Below are positions 31,406 to 40,854 of a DNA stretch of 46,039 bases, piece after piece. The stretch lies in the IMG/VR virus record IMGVR_UViG_3300030117_002597, positions 1-46,039 of that record; one strand, 5' to 3'. Below the pieces are notes generated by a model. It saw only the letters and a program-made list of their open reading frames with translations. It had not been told where the DNA came from and did not search any database. A program made the translations under genes and the position numbers. Numbering within the stretch: position 1 is the stretch's first letter; each line of letters starts with the position of its first letter. This stretch comes from a virus.

Positions 31406-31645
31406 ACCAAAAGTTAATTACGATATAGTAAATTGCAAAAAGTTTAATTGGTATGACACACAAGCATATGAATTTAACCAAGATGATAACAATGGTTATG
31501 TTCATGGATATGTTCAGTGGTATGGAAAGCAAGATTTAGATGATGCTTTAGATTATTCAGATGATGAAGTGTATTGGTCTTGGTTTAAAACAGAACAAGA
31601 ACGAGATGAAGAATTACAGGGGGTGAACGATGGCTAAACCAAAAG
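31388..31645 (+). repeat. Duplicated gene junction
   Basis: A 26-bp sequence at 31388-31413 recurs at 31620-31645 with one mismatch. Each copy encodes the end VNDG of one gene, the Shine-Dalgarno and the start MAKPK of the next, with the same 8-nt overlap. The segment between is one gene long. The repeat marks a duplication or recombination seam at which small genes can be exchanged. Confidence 0.75.
31398..31637 (+). CDS. Small hypothetical acidic protein
   Basis: This 79-residue protein starts MAKPKVNYDIVNCKKFNWYD and is rich in Asp, Tyr and Trp, with WSWFKTEQERDEELQ near the end. It starts at the second of two adjacent ATGs, in the duplicated junction sequence. No family is recognised. 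Confidence 0.5.
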   Translation: MAKPKVNYDIVNCKKFNWYDTQAYEFNQDDNNGYVHGYVQWYGKQDLDDALDYSDDEVYWSWFKTEQERDEELQGVNDG

Positions 31646-31857
31646 AGATAGAAATTAAAGTAGATGCAATAATGCAAAAAACTATGGACAAGTATGGCTT
31701 TGATGAATCTGTGCCTTTAGAAGAATTGCCTAACATAATTACCTGTAGATTAGATTTGTCTGCTTATTTATTCAGAATAAATCGTAAAATAAAAGATAAA
31801 AATTTTTACGTACCAAGCATACGAAAAAATAAGATAATTAAATCTAAGTATAAGTAG
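31630..31857 (+). CDS. Small hypothetical protein
   Basis: This 75-residue protein starts MAKPKEIEIKVDAIMQKTMD and ends in a very basic segment (KNKIIKSKYK). Its first five residues and its ribosome-binding region are copies of those of the preceding gene, but the rest is unrelated, which argues that only the junction was duplicated. Confidence 0.5.
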   Translation: MAKPKEIEIKVDAIMQKTMDKYGFDESVPLEELPNIITCRLDLSAYLFRINRKIKDKNFYVPSIRKNKIIKSKYK

Positions 31858-31867
31858 GAGATGATGA

Positions 31868-32008
31868 ATGACATTTAAAGGAAAAGGTTCAAAGCAAAGA
31901 CCATATAACAGAGATAAGTTTAATGAGAACTTTGACAAAATCTTTGGGAAACCTAATAGAAGTCGTAAGAAAGATGGCATTAAAAGGCAGAACTCCAACA
32001 AAAGATGA
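31868..32008 (+). CDS. 46-residue basic protein
   Basis: This small gene encodes MTFKGKGSKQRPYNRDKFNE, then NFDKIFGKPN and a basic tail RSRKKDGIKRQNSNKR. The pattern SKQRPYxxxxFxxNFDKIFG is shared by small proteins of many marine and enteric phages, which makes it a real gene despite its length. The function is not established. Its 3' third overlaps the nuclease gene in another frame by 35 nt. A GGAG lies upstream of the ATG. Confidence 0.6.
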   Translation: MTFKGKGSKQRPYNRDKFNENFDKIFGKPNRSRKKDGIKRQNSNKR

Positions 32009-32294
32009 GAAGAAGCATATGGATGATGTGTCTAGAATTGGATGCATCGTCTGTAGAAAGCTAGGTCTAGGGTATATACCCGCAGAAATACACCACATCA
32101 ATGGTAAGACACAACCCCTTTGTCACTTTCAAGTCTTACCTTTATGTTATGAACATCATAGAAAGGGCAACAAAGAACATCCAATCAGCAGACATCCTTG
32201 GAAAAAAAGATTTGAGAAAGAGTATGGTAGTGAAGACGAATTGTTATGCTTAGTAGAAAAATATTTAGAAATAGATGAGGGAAGTTGGTGGTGA
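31974..32294 (+). CDS. Ref-like HNH recombination nuclease (DUF968 type)
   Basis: This 106-residue protein has GCIVC (Cys24, Cys27), AEIHHINGK (His40, His41) and LPLCYEHHRKG (Cys58, His61, His62), followed by HPISRHPWKKRFEKEYG. This is the pattern of the P1 Ref / DUF968 HNH fold, a RecA-assisted DNA nuclease in P1. The ATG at 31974 begins the recognisable domain; an earlier in-frame start would lie deep inside the overlapping small gene. It fits the operon's recombination theme. Confidence 0.75.
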   Translation: MALKGRTPTKDEKKHMDDVSRIGCIVCRKLGLGYIPAEIHHINGKTQPLCHFQVLPLCYEHHRKGNKEHPISRHPWKKRFEKEYGSEDELLCLVEKYLEIDEGSWW

Positions 32295-32464
32295 GCAGCA
32301 GGACGCAGCTAAAGAAATATTTACCAGTCAATGATCCTTCCCAGGAAAGAGGGAAAGTTTGTGAAGATTGTAAGAGGAAGTTTCCTTTGAATCTTTTTAG
32401 GGTAAGACAGAAACAATATATAAGGTTTTATGAAAGTATTTGTAAATTTTGTGAGGAGAAGTAA
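32291..32464 (+). CDS. 57-residue zinc-ribbon protein
   Basis: This gene starts at a GTG that overlaps the nuclease gene's TGA (GTGA) and ends at TAATG, overlapping the next start. It encodes MSSRTQLKKYLPVNDPSQER followed by a domain with CEDC (24-27) and CKFC (51-54), a zinc ribbon with KFPLNLFRVR between. The exact couplings on both sides show it is real. Small treble-clef or ribbon proteins with a -KxCxxCxxxKPLxxF- pattern are common in phage genomes. Function unknown. Confidence 0.65.
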   Translation: MSSRTQLKKYLPVNDPSQERGKVCEDCKRKFPLNLFRVRQKQYIRFYESICKFCEEK

Positions 32465-32823
32465 TGATTGATTATTATGAGCAGAAGCTCAAAGAAAGAA
32501 AAGAAGATTGGTGGGAATGGCATAAGCAGAATCCTAAAGTGTGGATAAGGTTTAGGGATTATACCTTAGAGGCAATTAAAAGTGGGAGGAAGAGTTATTC
32601 TCAGTGGGCGATAATAAATCGCATAAGATGGAATGAGGAGATTGAGACAAGGGGTGGGGAGTTTAAGATTAGTAATAACTATATAGCTTTCTATGCTAGA
32701 TTGTTTCATGCCAAGTATCCTCAGTACAAAGACTTCTTTAAGCTCAAGCCTTTCAAAGAAGAGAAAGAGATAGAGAACTTAGAGAATCTAGGGTTGGATA
32801 GAGAAACTCGCTTGTTCTCTTAA
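32464..32823 (+). CDS. Hypothetical protein, end of the recombination operon
   Basis: This 119-residue protein (MIDYYEQKLKERKEDWWEWH) is helical and aromatic-rich with SYSQWAIINRIRWNEEI and a second half YIAFYARLFHAKYPQYKDFF. The latter pattern is found in small proteins next to Ref-like nucleases in marine phages, without known function. Its last 36 nt overlap the 3' end of the convergent giant gene, so no bidirectional terminator separates the two operons. Confidence 0.6.
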   Translation: MIDYYEQKLKERKEDWWEWHKQNPKVWIRFRDYTLEAIKSGRKSYSQWAIINRIRWNEEIETRGGEFKISNNYIAFYARLFHAKYPQYKDFFKLKPFKEEKEIENLENLGLDRETRLFS

Positions 32824-35800
32824 TTCGGGCATATAGGCTAGTCTTATATCTCTTTCTACCTCCATCTGTTCTAGTATCTCTTTTTTCTGTTGAGGTGTTA
32901 TTGTCTTTGAATTTAAAACTCTATCTCTTCTTGTTCTCCAGTTAGACATATACCTATCTAAAGCCAATATTTGTGGTCTTGTTCTAGCTACTCCTGCATT
33001 GTTTTGCATATAAGCTCTCAGATCATCTATCCTGCCATCTTTCTTAAGCTTGTTAACAGTCTGTATATAGCGATTACTTTCTTCTCTAAGCTCATAGAAT
33101 TGTTGTTGTAAGCCACCACCCATCTCTGTCTGAATAAATCTTCTAAAGAATGGAGCATTCTCTATTCTCGGCATAATAATATCCCTATCTGTTTGTGTTC
33201 TTACTAGAGTATCTGTTAGGGAAAGTAAGTATGTACCAATTGTTCCACCATAACCTCTCATTAAATATTCTAGTTTAATAGGCGAAACTCCTATCGCTTC
33301 TCCTATAACTCTAGCAAATTCATTGGTTGAGTATCTAGATTGCAGTGCAGGTTCTAATCCCTCTTGCATATAGTAAGGCACAATTGCTTCTCCAGTGTAT
33401 GTGCTTTTATTATTAAGAACTTCATAAAGAGGTTTTATTGCTTGAAAGCCTAATGGGTCTACTTTAAAAGTGACAGAAGCCTGTCTCCTTAAAGTCTTCA
33501 TTGTTTCCCCTATTGTTTCGTCACCAAAAGCTAAATCAATTGCCCTCTCTGGTAACACTTTATACATAACACCTACCTCAAATGGTATAGGTATTTTTAT
33601 AGCAGGAACTCCCTCTGCAAAAGGTATTATCCAGTTATCATCTCTGGTTTCTCTTCTTGCATTCTTATATTCTTCGTCATCGCTAACTAGGGCATAATAT
33701 ATACCAGTCAAAAATGCAAGGAAAAAACCTCGCAGAAGTGTGCCAACTGCAATAGCCCTTGCCATATCACCTCTTGTTTCTCCTAGAGCTTGTTTCCTAA
33801 CAGCAGAGTATCTACCTAAGTGTGCTCTACCTAAGACATCTAATCCCTGTAGCCTTGCATTTAGGAATGGTATTGCTGAAGTGATTGTTCTAAACAGTGG
33901 GTCAGCTCCTCTTCTACCAAAGTTTATTACTTCTAATCCTTGGAAAGCTGCCTCAGATAGACTGCCAGTCATCTCAAAAACTTTGTCTGCTACTGCTTTT
34001 CTAGTAGCTCCATCTGATTTGGTTGTTTGTGCTCCCATAATATCCCATAGTTTTACTACAGCATCAGTTGCACTTAATGAACCATTGTTACCTACACCCA
34101 TTTTTCTTAATTCTTTGTTGATATATCTAGAAACATTTTGTGGGTCATTGGAAAAATCGTAACCACCAATAACACCAAATCTTTCTAAATCTGACAGATC
34201 AGCATTAAAGTTTTTAAAGGTATCAACAAATGGTATAAAGTTTGCTCCTGATGTTACAGCAGTAGAAAGAGTATCTCTCAACATATTTACCATAATAAAT
34301 CCAGGATCACGGGTAACCATTTCTCTAAGGAATCCTGCAGGCATAGCTAAAAGTTTTGAAATGAATCCCATTTCATTCATACCCATAGCTTGTAAACCAT
34401 TAATCATCAAAGGATCAGCAACTCTATAAAATACTTTTTGTCCATTCATAAATACTGGTAAGACATCTGCTCCTGTTGCTTGATCAGGTGGTATTCTTAC
34501 CGCCATAGCAGCTTCTTCAAATTGAGTGACTAACCTTTGCAGTCCTGCATTCTTCATTACAGCAGTCACTATTGCTAATTGATTTCTAGCTATAGCTTCT
34601 AATGGAGGCACATCTATAGATGCTTCACTACCTTTTAAATCTATATTAAGTGGATTTCCTGCAATAAATCCTGAAGCTACATTTGGTCCAGCAACTTTTT
34701 CATTTTCCATCTTTCTATAGAAAGGATAGTAATCAGAATTATCTTTCCATATTTGAGCTGTTCCTCTAGTATCTATGGCATAGTCATTAGCTATCTCTAG
34801 CAATCTATCTCTGCTTGTTCTTGGTGAAACTAACTCGGATGCGTTATATCTAAATTCAAAGTTTTTATTTGCTTGAGTTTGTTCTTGTACAAATTGAACT
34901 ATTCTTTCTCTAAGTTGAGTGGCAGTAGCCTCCTCACTAAGTATTCCGCCTTGAACAGCAAAGTCTATAATTTTATTGTTGTAAGCTTGAAACTTATCAT
35001 AAACTTGTTTTACTACAGGAAAGTCTGTTGCTATCTTAGCAGCTTTTGCTCTTAGCTCTTCATTAACTGGAACTTCTTTACCTTCTGTATTAAGTCTCTC
35101 TGCTCTTTGACCAATAGAATATACTTTATATAAAGCTTCTAAGTTTACATTTGGATCAGAAAATAAAGGTGCAATTATTTGTAATAGACCACCATGCTCA
35201 AACTGATCTACCATGACACCACCATAAGTAAGGTCTGAGTTTTGTATAAAGTCTATAGTTTCTTGACTGTATCCTGCTTTTTGTAATACTTCAGTTTCTA
35301 CTGGTGCGAATACAGGTATGCCTCCTTTAAGCATAGCAGCAAAAATACCTCTTGCTCTTTCACTCATACGCAAAGCAGATATTGCATTTGTATCTGCAAG
35401 ATTATTTAACTCTCTAGCTATTTCACTTTTATCTCCTGCTTTAAGTGAAGCTATTTCAACTTGATTTAACTTATCTATATATGCTGTCTTTCCTGCATCT
35501 AACCATTTAGTTATAGTACCGCCCATCTCTGCAGTATTTAATACAGTATCAACCATTGATTCATTAGGTTGATTAATGCCTCCAAACTCATCTACTAACT
35601 CTTCATATCCTTTAGGCACTTTTGCTTGGCTTCTATGAAACTTTGCAGGTATAGGTGGTATATCCATATCAACTCCTGCTTCCATGTCGAAAGCTATCTT
35701 AAGAGCCACTGGACTTGCGTTTGGATTGTATAGAGGGATTCTACCCCTTGCTAACATTTCCGCTCTTTGACGAGCCTCTGATTGAACCTCAGCTATATCT

Positions 35801-38800
35801 GCATCTGTAAGGTCTACTTCTCCTGCTAGAGCAGAGTTAGGTTGTAAGTAAGGTGGTACGTTATTAGGCTCGAAACCTATTTCTTTGGCGAACTGTCTGT
35901 AGTTTTCGTAGGCAGGGAGATAAAGATCACGGAGGGCGGCTCTTGATAAATCGGATGATTCGAGGAGACTTCCTCTATCCCCAAGTCCTCTAATACCTGA
36001 TTTAGTTCCTGGGGAGTAGCTGCTTTGCTCTCCGTATTCAATGTATTCGCTTTCTTGACCATATTTTTTTAAAGTATAACCGCTGCCCTTTAGTCTTTCA
36101 AGTATCAACTCAGAAAAACTTCTAAGGTCATTAGCTGTATATGTGTCAGATACAAAAGAAAGTGGGTCTATTAAAACTAAACCACTTCTATCTGTTGGCA
36201 TTAAAGTAAAGTTTACATCATCACCTGCTCTTTTTAATTGAGATAAATTATTGTTAAGTTCTTGTAACTCAGGAACACTAAATCTTCCACCATCAATTTT
36301 TTCTATTAACAATCCTGTTTTTTTAATTCCTCTTTCAACTGGTCTAACTGTTACTGAAGCGTCTTGCATAAAAGCATCAGTGAGTAATTGTCCTACTGCT
36401 CGAACAGTGCTTTGTTCTGCTCCAGGCATCTTCAATAATATATTTGGATTTAAGTCACCATCATATGTTCCAGCAGATATAGTTGCTTCATGTGGTATAG
36501 ACAATTCACGCAAGAATCTTATTTGTGTACCTGCCATAACACTTTTTAAAGTTTTGTTTTGATAATCTAAAAAAGTTGCAAAAGGTATTTCTTTGGCAAA
36601 ACTTGTAGGCAAGTAACCTCTAGTTGTGCCCATCTTCATTTCTGTTATTAAAGTTGGAGCTGCATTAACTATTGACTGGTACATATCTGTTTTCAAGCCA
36701 GTATCAAATACATTTGTTTTAGTATCACTCCTGTAGGTAGGAGCATGAATAAAGACACCTGAAAATGGTCTGTCTTTAGAGAAAGAACCAGTATCTTGCA
36801 TCTCGTTTAATTCAGCTATCTCTTTCTGTGATGCTCTAACAGATGAATTGTAACTACCTTCGTTTGTTATTTTTGTAGGACCATAATGTCTTTGGTCAGC
36901 CCATAGTAATGCTTGTATTTCTCTTGGTACAAATTGTCTTGATGCACCACCTACATTATAGTTTTCTGTAGACAACAAATCGATTAAAGTCTGTATGGTT
37001 CTGTATTCTTTTTCATTAGCTGCTTCTAAATTCAAACCAAACTTTCTCAACATATGTACGTCTACAACTGAAAATGGTGTGAATCTATTGTTAGCTGCTT
37101 CTAATATTTCTAAAGCATAAGTAGAAGTCTTTTGTCCTGTGCCTTGTCTATTAAATAAACCTGTTTTATATATTTTAGCTATATCATTTAATCTAGCATT
37201 ATTGTTCATAGCTACTTTAAACTTTTTGAGTTCAGCTATATATTTTTTTGGTTGTTCAACTGGATCAATCTTTCTTGCTACAATCATGGCTCTTAAAGTA
37301 TCTTTAAGATTTTGTTCTGGTTTGCTTTGTGCTGATGTAATACCAAAGATCATAGAAAATTCATTCATATTAGAAGAACCAACTATGTTAGGTATACCTG
37401 CACCCCATCTGTCGTACCAGAGAAAGTCTCTACCATCTTTAACTGCTCTTCTAACATCTGCTTTCAAGCTAGAATAATCAGTCCAGTTATGTTTTCTTCT
37501 AGAGCCTGATGCATTTAATACAGTCTGAATATCTTTGCCTGTAAGATTTCTATTATTGGCAATAAACTCATCGGCTAGAGATCGTTCTAGTTCTCCAGGA
37601 AATATTATGTTCTTAGGCACAATACCAGCTCTAGAAAGTTTTGGTTCTAACCCATATTTTTTTCTTATCTTTGCAATAAATTCAGGACTAGCCCTATCAC
37701 TAGGAACACTTGCAGCTTTTAATTGTTCTTCTAAAGCAGCAACATCGTTACTAGCTTGAAGTATTCTTGCAGATAATCTTTTTTGATTATTTGCACTCAT
37801 TGAACCAGCCTCTTGATACATCTCAGATTCTAAAGCAATAAGTCGTGATTGTGCATTATCTAATTCTTTTTGTATATCACCCTTACTGAATTTTGTTGTA
37901 AGAGAAGCTATAGGAAATCCTAGTTCTTGTAACCTTTCTAATTCTTTTAAGCTTCTTATTTTGTCTCTATCTCTTCTGCCTATTTTTCCTGATTCTATAT
38001 CATTTAAAACACTAATAGGACTTCTGAAACCTGAACCAAAGATAGCGTCAAAGAAACCTTTAAAGAAATTTATAATTTTTTGTATGATAGTTTTAGGTTT
38101 GCCCTTAACAAAACTAGGATCAGCTCTATGAAATCTAAACAACTGTGCTACATATTCTTCTTGTATATCAATCTCTGTATAACTTGGGTCTTCACCATAA
38201 ACTTTATTTATTCTTTCTATCTCTTCTGGCGGTAATTTTTTCTTAGCAAAGTTTAAAAGATTTTTATATTCTTTATCAGTCAATAAATCTAAGTCTCGCA
38301 AAGCATGAATTGTTTCATGATCAATTAAACCTTGTATTTGTCCTATTAGCTCTTGATCTGATAGTCTGCCATCAGGGTCTATCCTTGTCATGTTAAGCAA
38401 TATCTTACGCATAGCTGGATCATATGCAGCTTCATCTGTTACATTTTCTGATATCACTGCTTCACCATCTACAATTCTTACATTGGTAGCAAGTTTTAAT
38501 GACTTATCTAGTTTCAAAGCAATATCTTTAAGACCTAATTCATTAAGTCTTTTCCTGGCAGCATCATATAAGAAAGAATATTTTTTTAATGAATCAGGTG
38601 GCGGCAACATTAATATCTCATCTGATGAAATAGAATCTGACTGGTTAATATTATCTTTACCTACTACACCTAGTATTTCTTCTTCTGTAAGTGGTGTGCT
38701 TTCTCTTAGTCGTTGAGCAAACTCTTCACTAGATTCATTAAGGCTTTGTGCTCTTTTAGCTTGACGAGTTTCAAAATCTTGAGATATAACTAATCTATTT

Positions 38801-40845
38801 TTTATCTTATCTGCTCTACCACTATTAAGTAAATCTTCTTTTAACAACTTAAATTGTTTAGGAGATAAACTTTCTCCAGTAATGTCTTTTATTTTAGCTT
38901 TTAAATCTTTCTCAGTTAAAGTCTGACCTTTGTTATCTGTGTATAAAGTATTTAAAGTATTAGCAGAATATGGTCTAGGTGTATAATCTGGAAGTTTTGT
39001 TGCGACATCAAATCTAGGTAGCTGTTTGATTCTTGTCATCAACAATTGTTTTTGTCCACGATTCATACCATCAAATGTTTTAGCACCTGTAATGCTTTCT
39101 ACTAAATACTTAAAAGCAGAAGAATTGTAATCAACAATAATATTTTTACTTTCAAAAACTTCATTAAAAGATTTTTTTGTAACTGTCTGTTTTTCTCTTG
39201 ATCTTTTAGCTGCAATAATTTCCCCTAGCAAAACAGAATCTCTAAAAATAATATTAGCTTTTTCTGCCATTAAAGCATCAAAGTCTGCTTTTGATAGTAA
39301 TCGTTTTGCTTCTTGAGGAGTGTAGTAAGATTTTTTTGCTATACCTTTTTTTTCTGCTTTCGCATGAACTTGACCAACAATACTAGAAGAATCTATTTTT
39401 TGTCCACGTATAGGATAGTAACCAGTTTTAGTTTTTTTTCGTTTAGTATTTATAGTTGAATCTAAAGCACCTACTGCTTGCACTGGTATTAAGTTATATC
39501 TTGGGTCATATAGTTTTGTGCCTAAAGAATAAGCAGTTCCATTACCATAGAGACCATTAATAGATAATATTTCTTTAGTTGCAAAGTCTATAAACTCTGC
39601 TCTTTTATTCTTTCTTAATTCAACTGCAGCTTTTGCAGCACTTTCAGGATCAGGAAAGACACCATAATCAATAGCTGTATTCATACCAATAATGGATGAT
39701 GTACCATTAGGATTAGTAATAATCTCAAACTCCTCCATAACTGGAGGGTCTTTAAATTCTAATGTTGATTCGGGGAGTGTCTCTTGTTGAGGACCAACAA
39801 TTTCAGGGATTGGTTGTGGGTCTAAAGCTATATCTCTTACTTTAGAACCATCATCTTCATATTTTTGAAAATCTTTTCTAGCATTAAATCTTTGTTTTTC
39901 TCTTTCTTTTCTTACTATATTTTCTTCTTCTCTCATATAGTCCGCACCAACACCATGATCGTGCATAGGACCACGTAGCACTAAGTCAGCAAGGAAACCA
40001 ACTGCACCACCAACTGTAAGATCATCCATAAAGCTTTCGCCTATTGGTATCTCATCACTATAAATACCTCTAGCTACAGCATCTTGTGCAAGACCTGCAA
40101 CTGCTTCTTGTAGTGCTTCTGCAGTACCTGTTTGTAAAGCACCACCAATTCTTTGAGGAATTTTTAATATCTCACCAGCACCTTTTGGAATGTACCTAAA
40201 TAAATATTGCAGTGACAAGACTTCACTTGCACCAATTGCACCACCAAAAAGTTCAGCTGTAATCTCTTGAGCTAGACTTACATCTTCGCCTTGTTCTCTA
40301 GCAAACTCTATATTTCTGCCTTGCTCTGCTATACCTGCAGCTACACCTAAGCTTCCAGCAGTATACATAGATGCTCTTTGTGCTCTACTTATTTTATCTG
40401 CAGCACTTAAACCTTTGCCTGTATATCCTGCAGCTTTACCTGCAAGACCACCAGGTATAAAGAAAGAAGCAAAAGAACCTAATCCTCCTCCTAACTTAGA
40501 GGAAAAAGCATCTTCATAGCCTTCTCCTATACCTATGTATGCATTATCGTTTAAGTTTTGTTGCCATTCTCTAAGTTGGTTACCTAATTCGCTGTCATTA
40601 CCTGCATCAAATAAATTAACAGCACCTTCTCCCATTGAAAGTAAGCCTTGTGCAAATCCTCTAGGAACACCTTTAGCAACTTCTAATAAATTACCACCAA
40701 ATGTTCTTTCAACTTCTTCTTTAAAAGGTTGATAATAATCAGGATATAGTTCTGCTAGCTGATTATTAATTGAAATTAATTCTTCTCTTGAGGCATCATC
40801 ATCTACTTCTAGATATCTGCCATCAGGTAATTTATATACTGCCAT
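32788..40845 (-). CDS. Giant polyvalent internal virion protein
   Basis: This 2685-residue protein is of the size and position of ejection proteins (T7 gp16, or the large polyvalent proteins of marine podoviruses). The N-terminus (residues 1-250) contains hydrophobic Gly/Ala stretches such as GLGSFASFFIPGGLAGKAAG that could enter membranes. A zinc-peptidase motif HETIH lies at 843-847 in LIDHETIHALRDLD. Residues about 1090-1360 carry an HhH/glycosylase-like segment (FGITSAQSKPEQN, VVDVHMLRKFGL, VPREIQALLWADQ). Residues about 2160-2400 match the LPD38-type domain (FLREMVTRDPGFIMVNMLRD, then LRGFFLAFLTGIYYALVSDD with a membrane span). It is injected with the DNA and probably acts on the host envelope and cytoplasm. 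It has no Shine-Dalgarno. Confidence 0.8.
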   Translation of the reverse strand: MAVYKLPDGRYLEVDDDASREELISINNQLAELYPDYYQPFKEEVERTFGGNLLEVAKGVPRGFAQGLLSMGEGAVNLFDAGNDSELGNQLREWQQNLNDNAYIGIGEGYEDAFSSKLGGGLGSFASFFIPGGLAGKAAGYTGKGLSAADKISRAQRASMYTAGSLGVAAGIAEQGRNIEFAREQGEDVSLAQEITAELFGGAIGASEVLSLQYLFRYIPKGAGEILKIPQRIGGALQTGTAEALQEAVAGLAQDAVARGIYSDEIPIGESFMDDLTVGGAVGFLADLVLRGPMHDHGVGADYMREEENIVRKEREKQRFNARKDFQKYEDDGSKVRDIALDPQPIPEIVGPQQETLPESTLEFKDPPVMEEFEIITNPNGTSSIIGMNTAIDYGVFPDPESAAKAAVELRKNKRAEFIDFATKEILSINGLYGNGTAYSLGTKLYDPRYNLIPVQAVGALDSTINTKRKKTKTGYYPIRGQKIDSSSIVGQVHAKAEKKGIAKKSYYTPQEAKRLLSKADFDALMAEKANIIFRDSVLLGEIIAAKRSREKQTVTKKSFNEVFESKNIIVDYNSSAFKYLVESITGAKTFDGMNRGQKQLLMTRIKQLPRFDVATKLPDYTPRPYSANTLNTLYTDNKGQTLTEKDLKAKIKDITGESLSPKQFKLLKEDLLNSGRADKIKNRLVISQDFETRQAKRAQSLNESSEEFAQRLRESTPLTEEEILGVVGKDNINQSDSISSDEILMLPPPDSLKKYSFLYDAARKRLNELGLKDIALKLDKSLKLATNVRIVDGEAVISENVTDEAAYDPAMRKILLNMTRIDPDGRLSDQELIGQIQGLIDHETIHALRDLDLLTDKEYKNLLNFAKKKLPPEEIERINKVYGEDPSYTEIDIQEEYVAQLFRFHRADPSFVKGKPKTIIQKIINFFKGFFDAIFGSGFRSPISVLNDIESGKIGRRDRDKIRSLKELERLQELGFPIASLTTKFSKGDIQKELDNAQSRLIALESEMYQEAGSMSANNQKRLSARILQASNDVAALEEQLKAASVPSDRASPEFIAKIRKKYGLEPKLSRAGIVPKNIIFPGELERSLADEFIANNRNLTGKDIQTVLNASGSRRKHNWTDYSSLKADVRRAVKDGRDFLWYDRWGAGIPNIVGSSNMNEFSMIFGITSAQSKPEQNLKDTLRAMIVARKIDPVEQPKKYIAELKKFKVAMNNNARLNDIAKIYKTGLFNRQGTGQKTSTYALEILEAANNRFTPFSVVDVHMLRKFGLNLEAANEKEYRTIQTLIDLLSTENYNVGGASRQFVPREIQALLWADQRHYGPTKITNEGSYNSSVRASQKEIAELNEMQDTGSFSKDRPFSGVFIHAPTYRSDTKTNVFDTGLKTDMYQSIVNAAPTLITEMKMGTTRGYLPTSFAKEIPFATFLDYQNKTLKSVMAGTQIRFLRELSIPHEATISAGTYDGDLNPNILLKMPGAEQSTVRAVGQLLTDAFMQDASVTVRPVERGIKKTGLLIEKIDGGRFSVPELQELNNNLSQLKRAGDDVNFTLMPTDRSGLVLIDPLSFVSDTYTANDLRSFSELILERLKGSGYTLKKYGQESEYIEYGEQSSYSPGTKSGIRGLGDRGSLLESSDLSRAALRDLYLPAYENYRQFAKEIGFEPNNVPPYLQPNSALAGEVDLTDADIAEVQSEARQRAEMLARGRIPLYNPNASPVALKIAFDMEAGVDMDIPPIPAKFHRSQAKVPKGYEELVDEFGGINQPNESMVDTVLNTAEMGGTITKWLDAGKTAYIDKLNQVEIASLKAGDKSEIARELNNLADTNAISALRMSERARGIFAAMLKGGIPVFAPVETEVLQKAGYSQETIDFIQNSDLTYGGVMVDQFEHGGLLQIIAPLFSDPNVNLEALYKVYSIGQRAERLNTEGKEVPVNEELRAKAAKIATDFPVVKQVYDKFQAYNNKIIDFAVQGGILSEEATATQLRERIVQFVQEQTQANKNFEFRYNASELVSPRTSRDRLLEIANDYAIDTRGTAQIWKDNSDYYPFYRKMENEKVAGPNVASGFIAGNPLNIDLKGSEASIDVPPLEAIARNQLAIVTAVMKNAGLQRLVTQFEEAAMAVRIPPDQATGADVLPVFMNGQKVFYRVADPLMINGLQAMGMNEMGFISKLLAMPAGFLREMVTRDPGFIMVNMLRDTLSTAVTSGANFIPFVDTFKNFNADLSDLERFGVIGGYDFSNDPQNVSRYINKELRKMGVGNNGSLSATDAVVKLWDIMGAQTTKSDGATRKAVADKVFEMTGSLSEAAFQGLEVINFGRRGADPLFRTITSAIPFLNARLQGLDVLGRAHLGRYSAVRKQALGETRGDMARAIAVGTLLRGFFLAFLTGIYYALVSDDEEYKNARRETRDDNWIIPFAEGVPAIKIPIPFEVGVMYKVLPERAIDLAFGDETIGETMKTLRRQASVTFKVDPLGFQAIKPLYEVLNNKSTYTGEAIVPYYMQEGLEPALQSRYSTNEFARVIGEAIGVSPIKLEYLMRGYGGTIGTYLLSLTDTLVRTQTDRDIIMPRIENAPFFRRFIQTEMGGGLQQQFYELREESNRYIQTVNKLKKDGRIDDLRAYMQNNAGVARTRPQILALDRYMSNWRTRRDRVLNSKTITPQQKKEILEQMEVERDIRLAYMPELREQASFSIQP

Positions 40846-40854
40846 AATTTTTTA

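Noticed and set aside
38600-38660. CTGATGAAA in the giant gene as a ribozyme core
   Set aside because: No flanking stems I, II and III can be formed; it is ordinary coding sequence on the other strand.
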